From Silene latifolia (Eukaryota; Streptophyta; Magnoliopsida; Caryophyllales; Caryophyllaceae), in assembly GCF_048544455.1 (NCBI RefSeq), contig NC_133538.1:440508311-440572310 (forward strand): DNA of 64,000 bases, read 5' to 3'. The notes under the pieces were generated by a model that worked only from the letters and a program-made list of their open reading frames with translations, was not told the DNA's origin and searched no databases. Of this stretch, positions 45,672 through 60,777 are shown one piece after another. The translations under genes were made by a program, and so were the position numbers. Each line of letters starts with the position of its first letter. Position 1 is the stretch's first letter.

Positions 45672-46403
45672 GCTTTCTTAATGACCATGTTCTGTCTATT
45701 TTTATCCGTAGGAAGCCAGCCGTTATTTTGTTTGTTGAACGTTTGAGAGTAAGAAAGGAATGAAATGAGTTGTCTAAGTACATGTACAACACCTCAGGTC
45801 ATTTAACTGCATTCTCAAAAGGGGTACTATGAATATAAGTACATGTACAACACCACCATCTAAGAAAACAGTATTCTCCTTCGATGACTTCCACAACTGT
45901 AAATTACATAAAAGGCATTTGATAGCGCCACACATCACGTCTTTTAAATGAAGCTACGGGAATAACCCATGATCAAATCGGACTCTTGTGGAGTATATAA
46001 ATGGGAGATAGTGGAACTGAAATTATTTCATGATAATGAATTACCTCTTCCAGAGCCATTATAGTTCTTTGGGACATAATCAAGTTGTCGGGCTCCATGG
46101 TTGGACACAATGATTCTGCAACACCGATTGGACCGCTAATCGTGCTATAGATAAGCACAGATGGATATAGGAAATGTCATATATACAGGATTATAGGCTA
46201 CTTCATTAGTTAGAGTTACGCTATGTGGCACTTACCATCCTTGGCACCGACCACTCCTTTCGATAAAATAGGCAATTTGGTGATGGTTTTGAGCCACTGC
46301 ATCCTATCGAGGAGCCAAATAAACAGTTTATGCATCTACATTTTGTGTTTTAAACAACGATAATAGAGCATTAATCCCAAATGGTCATTGGATTCTTGTT
46401 GTA

Positions 46404-46790
46404 GGTATTTGAGTGATCTTAGTGATACTATGAAGTCTACTAGTTTCTACGGATTCTTGTTCCTGGAGACGTTGTCTAAATTTGCATCTAGAATCGATGA
46501 TTTACGATCGATTATATAGCTAGAGCTATGACATGTACGCAGTGATGTGGCGGTGGGTCGAAACCGATATTTGCGACTTATCACGAAAGGTATACATAAA
46601 GCTTTCCATTTTCGAACTTCTATTTATTTATTCCTGGCTATTTACGTGAAATTTTCTCATTGTCCTCTTTTTTTAATCAAAGTGATCATTGGATGTTAGC
46701 TGCAATTAATCCATCTGAAAGTATTGTGTATTGGTGTGATCCTGCTTTGGGTATACGAGCCTCGAAAGTTTATCATGGAAATAATTAATA
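46404..46790 (+). pseudogene. Ulp1-like (C48) protease remnant of the second CACTA gene
   Basis: 46404-46500 resembles the substrate-side helix (YLSDLSDTMKSTSFYGFLFLE). 46681-46765 encodes DHWMLAAINPSESIVYWCDP, matching the H-W...Y-x-D-P pattern around the catalytic His and Asp of Ulp1/SENP proteases. I could not place the catalytic Cys block downstream. The pieces are separated by intron-like sequence and stops. An intact relative would cleave SUMO-like conjugates, but this copy cannot. Confidence 0.65.
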
Positions 46791-47968
46791 GGTAAATCAT
46801 GTATATTACATGTTAGTGCGTGATTTGACTTATGTTTGACATGACGACTTATTTTAGTTAAATCACATACAGAGCCTTCAAGAAAAGAAACTCTATCGAT
46901 CCACTAGCAAAGCTCGAGGCAAAACCAGTTACTTGGAGAATAATTAAGGTATATCTTTTATATTGTCAATATTTATTAGGAAAAAATAAATATCATTAGT
47001 ATATGTTTTATAGAGGAAGTGTTCGACCATGACCATGACCAAAGACCATAATTCGACATTAGAATGAAAGTGTCTTTTTGGGGCGGAGACCTTATAGTTT
47101 TGTTTTAGGCACTTACCCAAAAGGTCCAATACTAATGTAATTGCCATGGACACTTGTGAGCATGGCAAATCTCCTCTAATTATCCGCCGATGTAGAATGT
47201 GAGTTCTCACTCTAACAGTAGGGGTAAGCGCTATAAGTGGTAATCATTGAGGCACGGGAATGACGAGAATAATGTTGTTAATCTGTTTAATTCACCCTAT
47301 ATTTTAATAGTTAGACTGTCATGTGGATGTTGTAATGCTTCCTTAATATTGCAGCATAATAAAGTACAAGTGGAACTAGTTTGAAATGACTGAACTCTAT
47401 ACCAGAACTTGTAGTTGTGTTATGTAATTAGTAATTAATTAGCAACTTGTACTATTTCAAATTCCCAGTTCAAAATTTCTAAAGACAAACAGATCCGTCT
47501 AATGATGTGAATTATATCTGAGCTAGTAGACTGAAACCTTGATTTCATTTTCAACTGGATAGAGAAAGTGTTAGGACTGCAACCAACACCAGAATTTTGA
47601 TGTTAGAATGATACTTTGATAATTTCTATTTTATACTAGTTTGAAAGAGTTGTAGAGTTGAAAAAATTGTTTGGCATCTAAGTTTTACCATCCCAGATAT
47701 ATGTTCTATTAATTGTGGCATTGTGAAGGGACGACTTGTTTGTGTTGTCATTGCTTGATTCACATGTTTCATGGAACATTGTCCTTTCTATTATATCTAC
47801 TAATATGCCATCAGATTTGTATGAATAACCTATTCTACACCATTGATGATTGGGGTCTCTTGGAGTAATTCTTTTATTTCCTTGAATATGGAGTACCTAG
47901 TACATATACTCTTTCACAATCCATTTTGAAAGTAGCTCTACATGTAGCTCTACATGTAGCATTTAGTT

Positions 47969-48200
47969 TTGCATTCTCGTCACTTTTTGCATCAGGCTTT
48001 ATTTTGGCTTGTTTTGTTTCAGTTTTTGCATCAGGCTGGGAATTTTGGCATGTTTTTGTGCAGCACCTGTTTGTTTTTTAGGCTGATCAGTATTTTTGCA
48101 TTCTCGTCAGTTTTGTGCAGCACCTGTTTGTTTTTTGGCCTGATCAGTATTTGCATTCTCGTCAGTTTTTGCATCAGGCTTTATTTTGGCTTGTTTTTGG
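47969..48200. repeat. Local direct duplication
   Basis: A block of about 55 bp (TGTGCAGCACCTGTTTGTTTT ... ATTCTCGTCAG) at about 48057-48109 is repeated at 48113-48166, and GCATCAGGCTTTATTTTGGC occurs at 47990 and 48173. The plus-strand frame of 114 residues over it is repetitive Phe/Leu/Cys sequence and unlikely to be a gene. Confidence 0.75.
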
Positions 48201-48888
48201 TCGGAGTAGATATAACATATGTATATGGGTTTGGTTTTTGTTTTAGTGTCCTCGCCAGCCTGATGGGAGCGTATTATGTGGGTATTATATTTGTCGATAT
48301 ATGTTGGATCTAATCAAAGGAAGATATATTAATATTACCCCAAATGTATGTATTTTTTTTCTTCATTTCAATTATCGTCATCGCTTTGCTTATTATAATC
48401 TCCATCTTATTAATTGCTTTACTTTACACGTCATATATATAGCGTATTAACTAAATTTTTGGATTTCCTATATATATAGTTCATGCTTAACGCCCCAAAG
48501 ACATATACGGTTGAGCAAATCGACGAGGTGCGGAATATTTGGGCTGAATTCACCCTCAATTTTAAGCCGAAAAGTAATGGTGGATGAAGCTGATTATAAT
48601 TTCTTGATGTTCAATTCTTTTTGCACTTACATGCTACTAAGTAATAACGATTCAAGGATTTTTATTTATATTTTGCAAGTATGAAAGTACGTTTGTAGCC
48701 TATGCGCTATTACAAACATTAAACGATGTATATTTTTTCAAGGATTTGTCCTTGTTAATTCTAATAAAATTTGTTGCGTAAAATATACTGGAGTTTCTGA
48801 ATTTTAATGCAGGTTTAATTCTTATATGAGCTATATATACGATTCTATCGTGTAGGAATTACGATGAAAAAGGAAATATAAAAAAAAC

Positions 48889-49263
48889 GCTTTTCAAAGA
48901 GAACGGTTAATTGTTAAACCTGTTCTATTTGAAATGGCACAAAATGGCGCCAAATGGTATATCAAAGAGCACGCCTTAACAAATAGGACGGTTGTACCAT
49001 CCCCCGTTCTCTTTGAAAAGGTTCAACAATGGCGCCAAACACTCCTGTCAAAGAGAACGCCTTAACAAAGAGACCGGTCCCCTGTTACATCCGTGCTGTT
49101 TGAAATATCAATGAGAGCGGTTCCCATTAGCAACCGTGCTATTTGAAATAACAACGAGCACGGGTTGACCATTTACCAACCGTTCTCATATATCAAAGAG
49201 AACGCTTGGCCACAGGCCGGTTGAAAGACGCATTTAGAACGGTCCTTGACCGTTCTCCTTAAT
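48889..49263. repeat. CACTA subterminal repeats
   Basis: The words TCAAAGAGAACGG, CCGTTCTCTTTGAAA and shorter forms occur about a dozen times in both orientations, packed into 375 bp next to the right end. This is the usual place and design for transposase binding sites in En/Spm elements. No such cluster appears on the left side of element F. Confidence 0.9.
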
Positions 49264-49279
49264 GGTTATTATAGTAGTG
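49264..49279. other. Right terminus of CACTA element F
   Basis: The end reads GGTTATTATAGTAGTG, whose complement starts CACTACTATAATAACC, the diagnostic CACTA terminus. The next bases are AAT. A matching three-base duplication cannot be checked because the left end is missing. Confidence 0.88.
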
Positions 49280-50000
49280 AATCGACATGTTCATAACGAA
49301 TTTATTCAGGAAAATCTACACGTTCAATTGCTACGGAATTTTATAGGCATCAACAAGACTTGAAAATAACCTAAGTCTATTCTTTACGTTTTTGAAGACA
49401 ACGACTTTAAGATAGTCTGGTAGTTCGTTTAAGACAACTTACAGATTTATTGAATTGCTGTAACTTTATTCTAAACATTGAAAGATTAAAGATGAACTTA
49501 CAAAATAAAAGATGATGAACTTCTCTTCTTTTTTTCCCTTTTAATTCTCTCTCTCTCTCTCTCTTTTATGTGATATTATGAGTTTTTATGTGGAATAAGG
49601 ATTTATGGTTAGGTTAGCCTTGCTTATATACTAGTAAGGTAGTATTATTTTAGGAAAGTTTCTCTCTTTATTATTATTATTATACTAGTCTTACCATAAG
49701 TAGGATTACCATACATCTCTTTTACTAATTTAATTATTAAGATATTAATATAATTATTATTACTTTCCCATATTATTATTATTATTTCCATATTATTTAT
49801 TATTAATTCCCGATATAAAAGCCCGATCACACCCATACTATAGTAATAAATTTCGGTCCATATAATAATGGCACACGGCCCAAAGCACAAATATAAGCTA
49901 AGCCCAATTCCCGACTTGGATGCTTAATTTATGTCTTTAATCAATTATTAATGTACATAAATTATTCTCAGAAATTATTATCAAAATACGGGGTATTACA
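49280..50000 (-). mobile_element. A-type LTR remnant (A2)
   Basis: It ends GGGGTATTACA exactly like LTR A at 13488 and contains a comparable CT run (49547-49564) and TTA-rich stretch. Only the right-hand 0.7 kb is present, since the rest is missing where the CACTA element joins. It lies inside element I, cutting its pol region at 50001. Element F probably inserted into this LTR, but the left partner was not found. Confidence 0.7.
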
Positions 50001-50053
50001 GTTTGACAAACTTCCAATGGGTCCAAATATGTAATGCTCAAGATTATGCTCAT

Positions 50054-51421
50054 TCAAGCAATCCTCCAACAAATCTCTCTACAACAAGAGTCACTTATAG
50101 AAAAAGATTTCATGGATTTTTCCAACGAGAATTCCATCTTGTCATCACCAACTTGAAGGGAAAGCTTCCCATTCTTAACATCAATCATTGCACCCCCGGT
50201 AGCAAGGCATGTGCGCCCTAGGATGATTGGAATTTTGGAATCCTCGGGAATATCCATCACATAGAAGTCGCAAGGTATCACAAGTTTTCCAACCTTGAGT
50301 GGAACATCCTCCACTAGGCCAATTGGATACCTCACTGATCTATCCACAAGTTGCAAAGATACTCTTGTAGGTGAGAGCTCAAATCCCTTCAACTTCTTGA
50401 AAATCTTGAGAGGCATTAGGCTAATGCTAGCACCCAAATCACATAGGGCCCTATTTATTTGAATGGATCCAATTGTGCATGGGATAGAAAAACTACCCGG
50501 ATCTTCAAGCTTTTGGGGCAACTCATTCATTAAGATTGCACTACATTCCTTGGACAAATTCACCGTTGTTGTTGGACTCAATGAATTTTTGTTGGAAATC
50601 GACTCCTTCAAGAATTTTCCATATGCGGGTATCTCCTTGATGACATCAATAAAAGGCATGGTGATGTTCACACCTTTCGTCATGTGCATGAATTTCCCAT
50701 ACTTTTGCTCAAGCTTTGCTCTTGCCAACCTTTGAGGGAAAGGGATTGGTGGCACATATGGTCTCACAACATGTTGCTTGGGTTCCTCAACAACCTTGGT
50801 GGGTTCATCAAAAAGTATGGGAGTATCCAAAACAACCTCTACAAGATCATATTCAACCACCTTTGGTGGTTCAACCACAACTTCCGGTTTGCGACTCTTT
50901 TTCCTCTTTACGAACATCCGGTCTTCCAACTCCCTACCACTCCTTAAATGTATAGCATTAATGTTCTTTGGGTTCTCCTCGATTTTACCCGGAAACTTTC
51001 CATTTGAGGCTTGAAATTGACTTATTTGAGAAGCCAATTGAGAGATTTGATTATCCGTCTCTCTTTGGGAGGCTTGCATTTGAGTCCTTAGTTGGTTGAT
51101 AAAGGATGTTGTCTCCTCTTGTTTTTGGCTAGAGTGAGCAATGAATTGGGTCTGAGAATTCATCAATTGCTCTATCATGAGCTCTATGTTTGATTTAGGT
51201 TGGGTGGATTGTTGAAAGGGTCGAGAATTTTGTTGGAACGGTTGGGTATTTTGTTGAAATGGTGGGTTGGTTGGTTGATTTAGTGGTTGGAATTGTGGTC
51301 TTGGTTGGAAGGTGGGATTTTGCTTTTGGGCTTGAAAATTTGGTGTAAATTGTGATTGTGGTTGGAAAATGGGGTTTTGGACATTTTGTGAGCCATGGGA
51401 AAAATTTGGGTGGGCTCTCAT
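50054..51421 (-). pseudogene. Element I gag end and aspartic protease
   Basis: This continues the gag frame after a TAG stop. First is an Asn/Gln/Pro/Phe-rich low-complexity part (repeats of QPFQQN). Then come a helix-prone linker, HLRSGRELE, and the protease with ALCDLGASISLMPL (intact D-L-G-A-S active site) and IPIILGRTCLATGGAMIDV (flap and C-terminal strands). The frame ends at 50054, and sequence homologous to pol stops at 50001 where another LTR begins. The protease would cut the gag-pol polyprotein; here RT, RNase H and integrase are absent downstream. Confidence 0.9.
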
Positions 51422-51472
51422 TCCGGGATGGTGTTGATTGTTGTTGAATGCTTGTCTAGCCGGAATTGATTC

Positions 51473-52432
51473 CTACACTCCATTCACTTGCTCCATACAA
51501 TTTGCCTCTCCCATCATCAAAGGACATTCATTTGGTGGATGCCCTTGATCTCCACAAATCTCACAACAATACACTTGAGACCAATTTAATGAAGAGTTTC
51601 TTGAGGTGTTACTAGAGTTCAACAAAGCAATTTGTTGCTTGAGTTCCTCTATCAATCCCTTAACTTCCACATTGTTTGTTGATTCCACATTGGACTTCCC
51701 TTTCCTCTTGTGGTGGTCATTATTCCAATGAAAAGTTTGGGAAGCCATTTCCTCAATAAGCTCCTTGACCGTCTTGTGATCAATTTTGTCTAACGCCCTC
51801 TTTCCCGAGCCGGAATCTAGGTTCATTTTCATTTCATTGCTCAACCCCTCATAAAATTTGTTGATCAACTCATCATCTCCGATCCCGTGGTGAGGACGCA
51901 ATCTTTGGAGTCCCTTATACCTTTCCCATGCCTCGTAAAGGGTCTCATCATCATGTTGTGTGAAGCCTTGAAGCTTAATCTTGATTCTTGCGGTCCTTTG
52001 TGGTGGGAAGTACTTGTTTAAGAAGGCCTTGGAGACATCATCCCAAGTCCTAAGAGAATCGGGCTCACAACTCTTCAACCATTCCTTAGCACTCCCCCTC
52101 AAGGAATAAGGAAAGAGTCTAAGGCGGATTGCATCTTTCGATACTCCACTTGCCTTATACATATCACAACTATCCAAAAAATCGTTAAGATGTTCATTGG
52201 GGTTTTCGGTAGCCCCCCCTCCGAATTGGTTTCCTTGGACTAGTTGCAATAAAGTAGCCTTCACATCAAAATTATTTGATTGTATAGGTGGCTTGACAAT
52301 ACTAGGATTCACCACCTTCTTTGGAGGCAACTTGTCTCTCATAGGAACCGCGGCCATTGTTGCTTCTTTTGGATTTCCAAATGGATCCTCAAAGAACTCA
52401 AGATTACCCGAGTCTTCTAAAACACCTTCCAC
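51473..52432 (-). pseudogene. gag: Element I gag capsid and zinc knuckle
   Basis: A typical Athila-like gag: DAIRLRLFPYSLRGSAKEWL and WDDVSKAFLNKYFPPQRTARIK (retrotrans_gag core, about residues 95-190), FYEGLSNEMKMNLDSGSG, a basic linker and one zinc knuckle (CEICGDQGHPPNEC). A single TAG at 51473-51475 splits it from the protease part in the same frame. The first ATG in frame is at 52357 (MAAVPMRDK); similarity-like sequence upstream to 52432 lacks an ATG. Capsid would assemble the virus-like particle, and otherwise the domain looks intact. Confidence 0.88.
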
Positions 52433-52507
52433 TACTCAAGAAAGGGATTAGTAACAAAGAAAGACCTAGTCTAAACTAGAGTAAAACGATTAATATCTAG
52501 CCTTTGC

Positions 52508-52525
52508 TCCTCGGCAACGGCGCCA
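52508..52525 (-). other. Primer binding site of element I (Asp tRNA type)
   Basis: TCCTCGGCAACGGCGCCA is the complement of TGGCGCCGTTGCCGAGGA. It lies six bases from the LTR edge at 52532 and shows one change from the E and G sites. Confidence 0.9.
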
Positions 52526-52531
52526 AAAACT

Positions 52532-55565
<3,034 letters not shown>

Positions 55566-55570
55566 TCTCT

Positions 55571-56147
55571 CCTATTTATAGGAAAGATATTTTATTAACC
55601 TAAACACGATAACTTAAGATATTAAATAAACAAGTTCACGCAAGAAAATCTCGCGTCAGATCTTAAAGTGGTCGATCGAGCACTTTGATACTCCTCGATC
55701 GACTAATTCTCAGCAAAAATCTCTTGATCGAGTATAAAAACTACTCTATCGAGGAACACCAAAAAGGCACCTCTCGATCGAACACAATAGTAGTTCGATC
55801 GAGGACTGTTCACCATCTAAAAGGTCTCGATTAAGTAGACAAGTCAGCAAAAGCTCTCGATCGATGGATATACCATTGAACCAGCCACAAGACGCTTGAT
55901 TTAGCTTCCAAGACGACTTCACGCATCCCAAGACAGTAGTATTCTCGCTCCAATCCTTCCATCTCCTAAATGCGAGCTAAAAGGATAGTAAAAGGCTCAA
56001 TTCTGTTTCTTTCAGGTCCATTCCTACAATGAAAGCCAAACGAACCAAAGTAGACTATTCGGGGCATTTCGTAGCCTAAAACTACGGGAATCGCATAGAA
56101 ATTCGTGCAAATAAAGCTTAAAAAGACTATATAAAATGCACGCATCA
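55571..56147 (-). mobile_element. LTR J, second part
   Basis: It resumes the D-type LTR after element I (TCCTATTTATAGGAAAGATATT) and runs to ATGCACGCATCA at 56147, matching 14389-14967. It contains a TCGATCGA array at 55672-55864. Confidence 0.88.
55672..55864. repeat. TCGATCGA array in LTR J
   Basis: Members (some with one or two mismatches) start at 55672, 55695, 55724, 55745, 55774, 55795, 55827 and 55857. The steps are 23, 29, 21, 29, 21, 32 and 30, identical to LTR D although several motif bases differ between the copies. Confidence 0.94.
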
Positions 56148-57150
56148 TTAATTATTCGTTAATTATGATTAGCCAATGTTAATTATCGCCTAAAATACGA
56201 GGGTTACATAATATGCTAGATTAAACACTCATCATCCACTTGCTGACTTATGCATTAGAGAGGTCTCTTGAACAAACTTCGTGTCCCTGTTTTGTCACTT
56301 GTGTAATACCAGTCATGAAACATCCCCATTTATCTAACTAAACCTTCCTAGACAAATAAGGGCGTCACCATCTCGGTAACCCGAGGCACTGTACATTATT
56401 ACTCACAATTATAGAACAACAATTCCTATATTAAATAACTATTTAATACCATTAACAAAATTTGCCAAACAACGGAGTCATTAAATAATAGAACGGAAGT
56501 CTAAGCATAAGGTTTAACTGAATTGTCTAATACTCATAACTAATTACTCAATTGTAAGTCTGAAAACTCGCCGTTTTGCCCATCCCGATTACGCATCCAC
56601 AAGACAACAAACATCAACAGTAAGCATCCACTCAATTTACCTGCAAGATTCATTGCTCGTTATTTGAACGGAAATAACTAAAGAATCATCAAAACAACCA
56701 AGTTTAAAGGACTTGGGTGGACGACACACATCACAAGCAAACAAGTCAACTAAAGATTGAGTAGGGATAATCAATACTAAAATATAATAAGATACAAATT
56801 TCAGAACTAGTAACAACATTATCTATATCAATGAACTAATCCAAACAATCAACAATATTCGTAATCATCATTCTCAAACCTATTATTAATATCATAATAA
56901 CAATATCATCGTATCATTGTCATTATGTCAGTGTCATCATATCAGTATCATCACCCTTTATTCTGAATGTGCAGATCCCACAAAGGGCAGGGTCCTTAAG
57001 AGGAAAACAATGAGGGGACATCGATGATCAACTGGCGCCAGAATCAACCTCCCACATTGATTTCAACAATAGCATAGAGGGCATCGCAACACATAACTCT
57101 GGCCCAGTACACTACTCAATAGGCTCGGATTCCACCTCTAACACCTGATG
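56148..57150 (-). mobile_element. Old A-type LTR remnant
   Basis: From about 56317 (TGAAACATCCCCATTTA) it parallels the start of LTR A at 607 (TGTAACACCCCCATTTA), including ACCATCTCGGT(A/T)(A/G)CCCGAGG. The bases before it (GTAATACCAG) look like a decayed primer site. Divergence is high. The GACACACAGT array of LTR A is not present. There are no genes. Confidence 0.65.
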
Positions 57151-57358
57151 AAGGGTTTTATCGTCATTCCCTTATCAAAAACAATTTATAGAATAATCCA
57201 ATTTAAGTAGTATAAATCGGGTGTCGATCACAAAGATGGCGAGGGTTGGTACTTAGCTCGTTGGAATCAAAGTTTAGCCTAAATAATGAATGAGGTTAGA
57301 TTAATTATAAACTAAGATGCAAACAAGATATAAAATTAAGCTAAATGAAGTTGTTTTT
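57151..57358. other. Unassigned, LTR-like sequence
   Basis: A TGATGAAGGG start and a GGGTGTCGATCACAAAGATGGCGAGG phrase, similar in style to element I's GGGTCGATCCCACGAGGAGC, suggest a fragment of another gypsy LTR. The evidence is thin. No coding sequence was seen. Confidence 0.3.
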
Positions 57359-58035
57359 AATCAATGAAGGGCGTTTACATTAATTCCCATATATCGTTAG
57401 ATTTCTTTGCAATATTACTACATTTTATTGTCACATTGTTACAGTAATACTAGGTCTCCATAACAGTAAAACATAACTTGTTTTTCAATATTTACAGTAA
57501 CAATAACATTGTTACTGTAATACGAGTCTTTCATAATAATAGCAATATAGTTTCATAATAATAGCAATATAGTTTTATATCAAAAACTACCTTTTATATA
57601 CAGCTTTTTAAAATTTACTCCCTTTTAAATTTTTTTTAAAAAAATTACTACCTTTAAACGCACTTTTTTTAAAAATTGCTACCAAACTTCTATTTTTGTG
57701 TTTTTGTGACGAAAATGCCCCTAATCTTTCTAATTGGGCAGAATTGGGTCATTTTGTTTGCTTCATATCTAGAGTTTTACATGGACAAAAATTATGTTCT
57801 TTATACGGATAGAATCTTGAAGAAGTCTACTTTCTAATGGCGTTGGAATCAATAAGTTTTACCATGTGAATTTTGCCCAACAAGCCTTCAAAGACTGATA
57901 CGATTTTATGACAGATTTGCGTCTTTCCACGAGAATTGCGATTCCCGACAAACTACAAATCACCCAGAACTCTACCTTACCAATTCGGAAACTAGACTCA
58001 AAGGGCTACAACCATGTGAAAGGGCGTTTACATTA
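57359..58035. repeat. Permuted inverted copy of the 27590-28231 repeat
   Basis: 57359-57590 is the reverse complement of about 27590-27783, and 57590-58035 is the reverse complement of about 27775-28231. The order of the two halves is swapped relative to the first copy. It is non-coding and includes GTTACTGTAAC-type words at about 57440-57530. Confidence 0.85.
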
Positions 58036-58127
58036 AATCAAAATAACACCATGGAAATGGCTCCTCAATATCAGACACGATATATGGGAATTAATGTAAA
58101 CGCCCTTTCACATGGTTGTAGCCCTTT
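58000..58127. repeat. 37 bp perfect inverted repeat (foldback)
   Basis: The arms 58000-58036 and 58091-58127 are exact reverse complements (AAAGGGCTACAACCATGTGA... and its mate) around a 54 bp loop. A direct repeat AAATAACACCATGGAAATG starts at 58041 and 58141. The arm sequence is the end of the permuted repeat, so the foldback marks an inversion or joined copy. Confidence 0.95.
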
Positions 58128-58865
58128 AATCAATTAAGCTAAATAACACCATGGAAATGACAACCTTATTTGGTCGATCGACTGTTTTGCATATCAGGCC
58201 GTGTTGATTTAATTGTTAATTCGGCCCATTAGTTGTTTAATTAACAAATCATAGCTATCTTTATATTAAAGAGAAACTGAGAACAATTTTAGGTTATCTT
58301 TTACTTTATGCAAAAACACTGTTACACGTTATTCGGCTTTGGAATTCGGATCTGAAAACTTATAACCTTGCTTCCTTAATTTTTCGGTAATCAATTAATC
58401 TTAGTTCTTCATTTATTTCTTTTACTTTATTTCCGTTCTTTCTCCTTTATCATTGTTGTTGGGCCCAAAATTACCCTGCCTGATCAGACAAGAGTTAGGC
58501 AATATCTAAAGCTAAGCATGAACAGAAGAGATTCTACACAAAGCATCTGAGCACCTGAGCAGGCAACAAGCAGGAGGGAAAGACAGGTGAGGCATTCGTT
58601 AAGCTAGGCCAGAGGGGACATCTCACCAAGCCACATGGTAAAGCATAACCCGAAGGCATCGGGCAACATCAAAAGATCAAAGTAGTTCCTATTAGTACGG
58701 AAGACTTATTCAACAATGTCCACAACAACTATTGATGCGGTCAAGCTGGCAGGAAAACAGGCAACCACCTCTGAAGTCAACAAAACTACTCCCGGGTAAA
58801 TAGGGCACGAGGCCTATTTACCAGAAAACCCTAAACCAACCTCAAAGGACCGTTGCAAGGCTACT
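58128..58865. other. Unassigned sequence before element G
   Basis: I see no reading frame, RNA gene or repeat that I can name here. One isolated TCGATCGA occurs at about 58176. The last five bases (CTACT, 58861-58865) should be the left target duplication of G, but the right copy is outside the window. Confidence 0.5.
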
Positions 58866-60777
58866 TGATGTGGCATGATGTCGTCACTCATCCAATCAAA
58901 CACATTTATAATACTCAACATACAACTAGCTAGTGGTAAGTCGAGGTCGATCCATGGGGCGGTGGTTACTCAAATTATTCAATCTAAATACGGTTATGCT
59001 TGGGGGTTGTCACAATTATAATGGATTGATGATTCTAATCTAATAAAGGCAATAAACAAGCAACAAAAGGAAAGATGTAAACAATTGATTAAAAAGCACT
59101 AGGATATCATGGGGTCATAGGGGAATCATGGGAATTGATCATACAAACATGTTCTCAAATTATAAGCAAACAATTATTGTTGTGATGGATTGAGTTGGGT
59201 TATATCTTACAATCCTAGGAAAGTTTGGGTCCCGGAGCCGAATCGATTAGATTGTACAACACCTACAAGTCGACTTAATCTTCCCTACTCAACAACATGC
59301 ATGGTCTAATGAGACTCGAGTTGGTTTATGTCTTACAAGTCTCATTGAAAAGATAAGAGATAGTAGTAAATGCAAGGATTCATAGGCTTAGCATTTCATC
59401 AAACATAACATGTGCATGAGTTGAGATCAAAACAAGCAAGCAAATAAACCATGAAAGCATATTAATTTAAGCATGAATCATTCCCCATGTTGGTTTCCCC
59501 TAATTACCCATTAATCCTAGCTAAGTAACTACTCACTCATGATCAAGTTTAACATGTTAATAAGGTTGTCAATCATACTAACAAAGCCAAACATGATGAA
59601 CAAGTAAGAATGATTTAACAATAATTAAACAAGGATTAAGAGAATTATACCTATGGAGATTCCAAAATAATAATGCAAAGAATAATAGAAGAACTTGATG
59701 ATTGATGGAAGGTTGTCAATCTCCCAATAAACCCAATAATCTTCTGATAACCCAATAATAAACTTGAATTACACAATAATAAACTTGAACAATGATTAAA
59801 GGAAAGATTAATGTGTAATTTGTGGAAAGATTAAATGATAATCTATTCTAATCTACTCCTAATCTAATCTAAAGAAGGATTAAATTAACCTAATGAAAAC
59901 TTGATTCTATTGATTATTACAAATGGGGTATTTATATCGGAAATTAGGTGGATGCATTAGGGTTAACTAAGGGCTAAACTAGTAATTACACTTTTGAGAT
60001 TTGAGCAGGGAGACTCCGGTATTTTTCGAAGGAAGGGAGTCTTTCATTGAAGCTTGAAGGACGAAATTATGCTGTAAAGGAATCCGGGCGGATTAGAGTC
60101 GGGACGGCCGGATTTGGGCGGTGCAATCCGAGCGGATTCAGGAGTGGGACGCTCGGATTGTTGAGGGGGAATCCGAGCGGATTCCAAGGAGGGACGCTCG
60201 GATTGTACCAAGGGAATCCGAGCGGATTGGGAGCAATCCGAGCGGATTGTAGCAGGGGACGAGTGTCTTCAGCGTAAGACGCGCGGATTGCTGTACAGCT
60301 TCTTTGTTTGAGCTCGGATTGTAAAACGGACGTCATTTTCTCATCCGGACTCCTATTGGAGTGATTCAAAAGCCTTGATCGCTTATTTTTTCGACGCCGT
60401 TCCATCTAGCATATTTTCAGAGCCAAAGGAGCAACCCTTGGTTCGGTTTTTGAGCGATTTCTTCTTGTAATGCCTTCCCTTTCGTCATTATTACTTTTAA
60501 CCCTTTGATCCTTCTACATACACTTTATTCCTACATCTTTGGTCATCATTCTTGCCTCCTCTTCATACTAGTCCATCTAATATCATCAATAAGCTTCCAA
60601 ATATGCACGAAAGACGGGAATTTCCGCCTTATTATCTCCTTTTCTACAAAACATATGAAATGCGATAGAAAAGCAAATAGGAAGGTTTTGACGGATATAA
60701 TGGCCCTAGAATGTTATAATAGTATGCAAAATAGGCTCAATTAGGGGACTAAATGTGCGCAAATAATGTTCACATCA
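58866..60777 (-). mobile_element. 3' LTR of element G
   Basis: It runs TGATGTGGCATG to TTCACATCA on the plus strand and contains a CG-rich motif array at 60081-60320. The plus and minus frames over the array (60047-60277, 60067-60405) are products of the repeated motif. Confidence 0.9.
60081..60320. repeat. AATCCGAGCGGATT/GGGACGCTCGG array in LTR G, alternating spacing
   Basis: Starts at 60081, 60101, 60125, 60146, 60170, 60191, 60215, 60235, 60256 and 60276. The steps are 20, 24, 21, 24, 21, 24, 20, 21 and 20. Twice, AATCCGAGCG at the first member of a pair is fully complementary to CGCTCGGATT at the second (60125/60150 and 60170/60195), giving a 10 bp stem. Single members AATCCGAGCGGATT are also near-palindromes. 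Confidence 0.95.

Larger units (their letters stand above)
41796..48590 (+). pseudogene. Second CACTA gene (TNPA/Transposase_24-like with Ulp1-like part), eroded
   Basis: Exon-like pieces appear in order. They are 41815-42130 (KKPIELEWDKVHRLPTNARWEV, start of the plant transposase_24 region), 43325-43455 (WRKWKCTLVRKWLYNETGAI), 43980-44040, 44135-44260 (RHLTWLRGHTPNNGDLTEYY), 44358-44530 (AIGKPEHGGRVRGVPDGICITEYFGKA), the segments listed separately below, 46404-46780 (Ulp1-like) and 48500-48590 (TVEQIDEVRNIWAEFTL, C terminus). GT/AG borders surround several pieces. Stops occur, for example after RWEV. Related CACTA second genes combine a DNA-binding accessory protein with a cysteine-protease-like domain; this copy looks dead. 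Confidence 0.75.
28232..49279 (+). mobile_element. Element F: CACTA (En/Spm) transposon, left end missing
   Basis: It carries a TNP2-like transposase gene (28515-41318, split by element E), a second eroded gene with Ulp1-like parts (about 41796-48590), subterminal repeats (48889-49263) and a right end reading TATAGTAGTG at 49270-49279, the complement of CACTACTATA. I found no matching CACTA terminus to the left, so the left boundary (about 28232, where the unrelated repeat stops) is a guess and the element may be truncated. Confidence 0.85.

Noticed and set aside
47969-48313. Hydrophobic 114-residue frame in the CACTA 3' part
   Set aside because: It translates a local direct duplication rich in T, giving Phe/Leu/Cys. 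No homology-like pattern, and it lies between remnants of the second CACTA gene.
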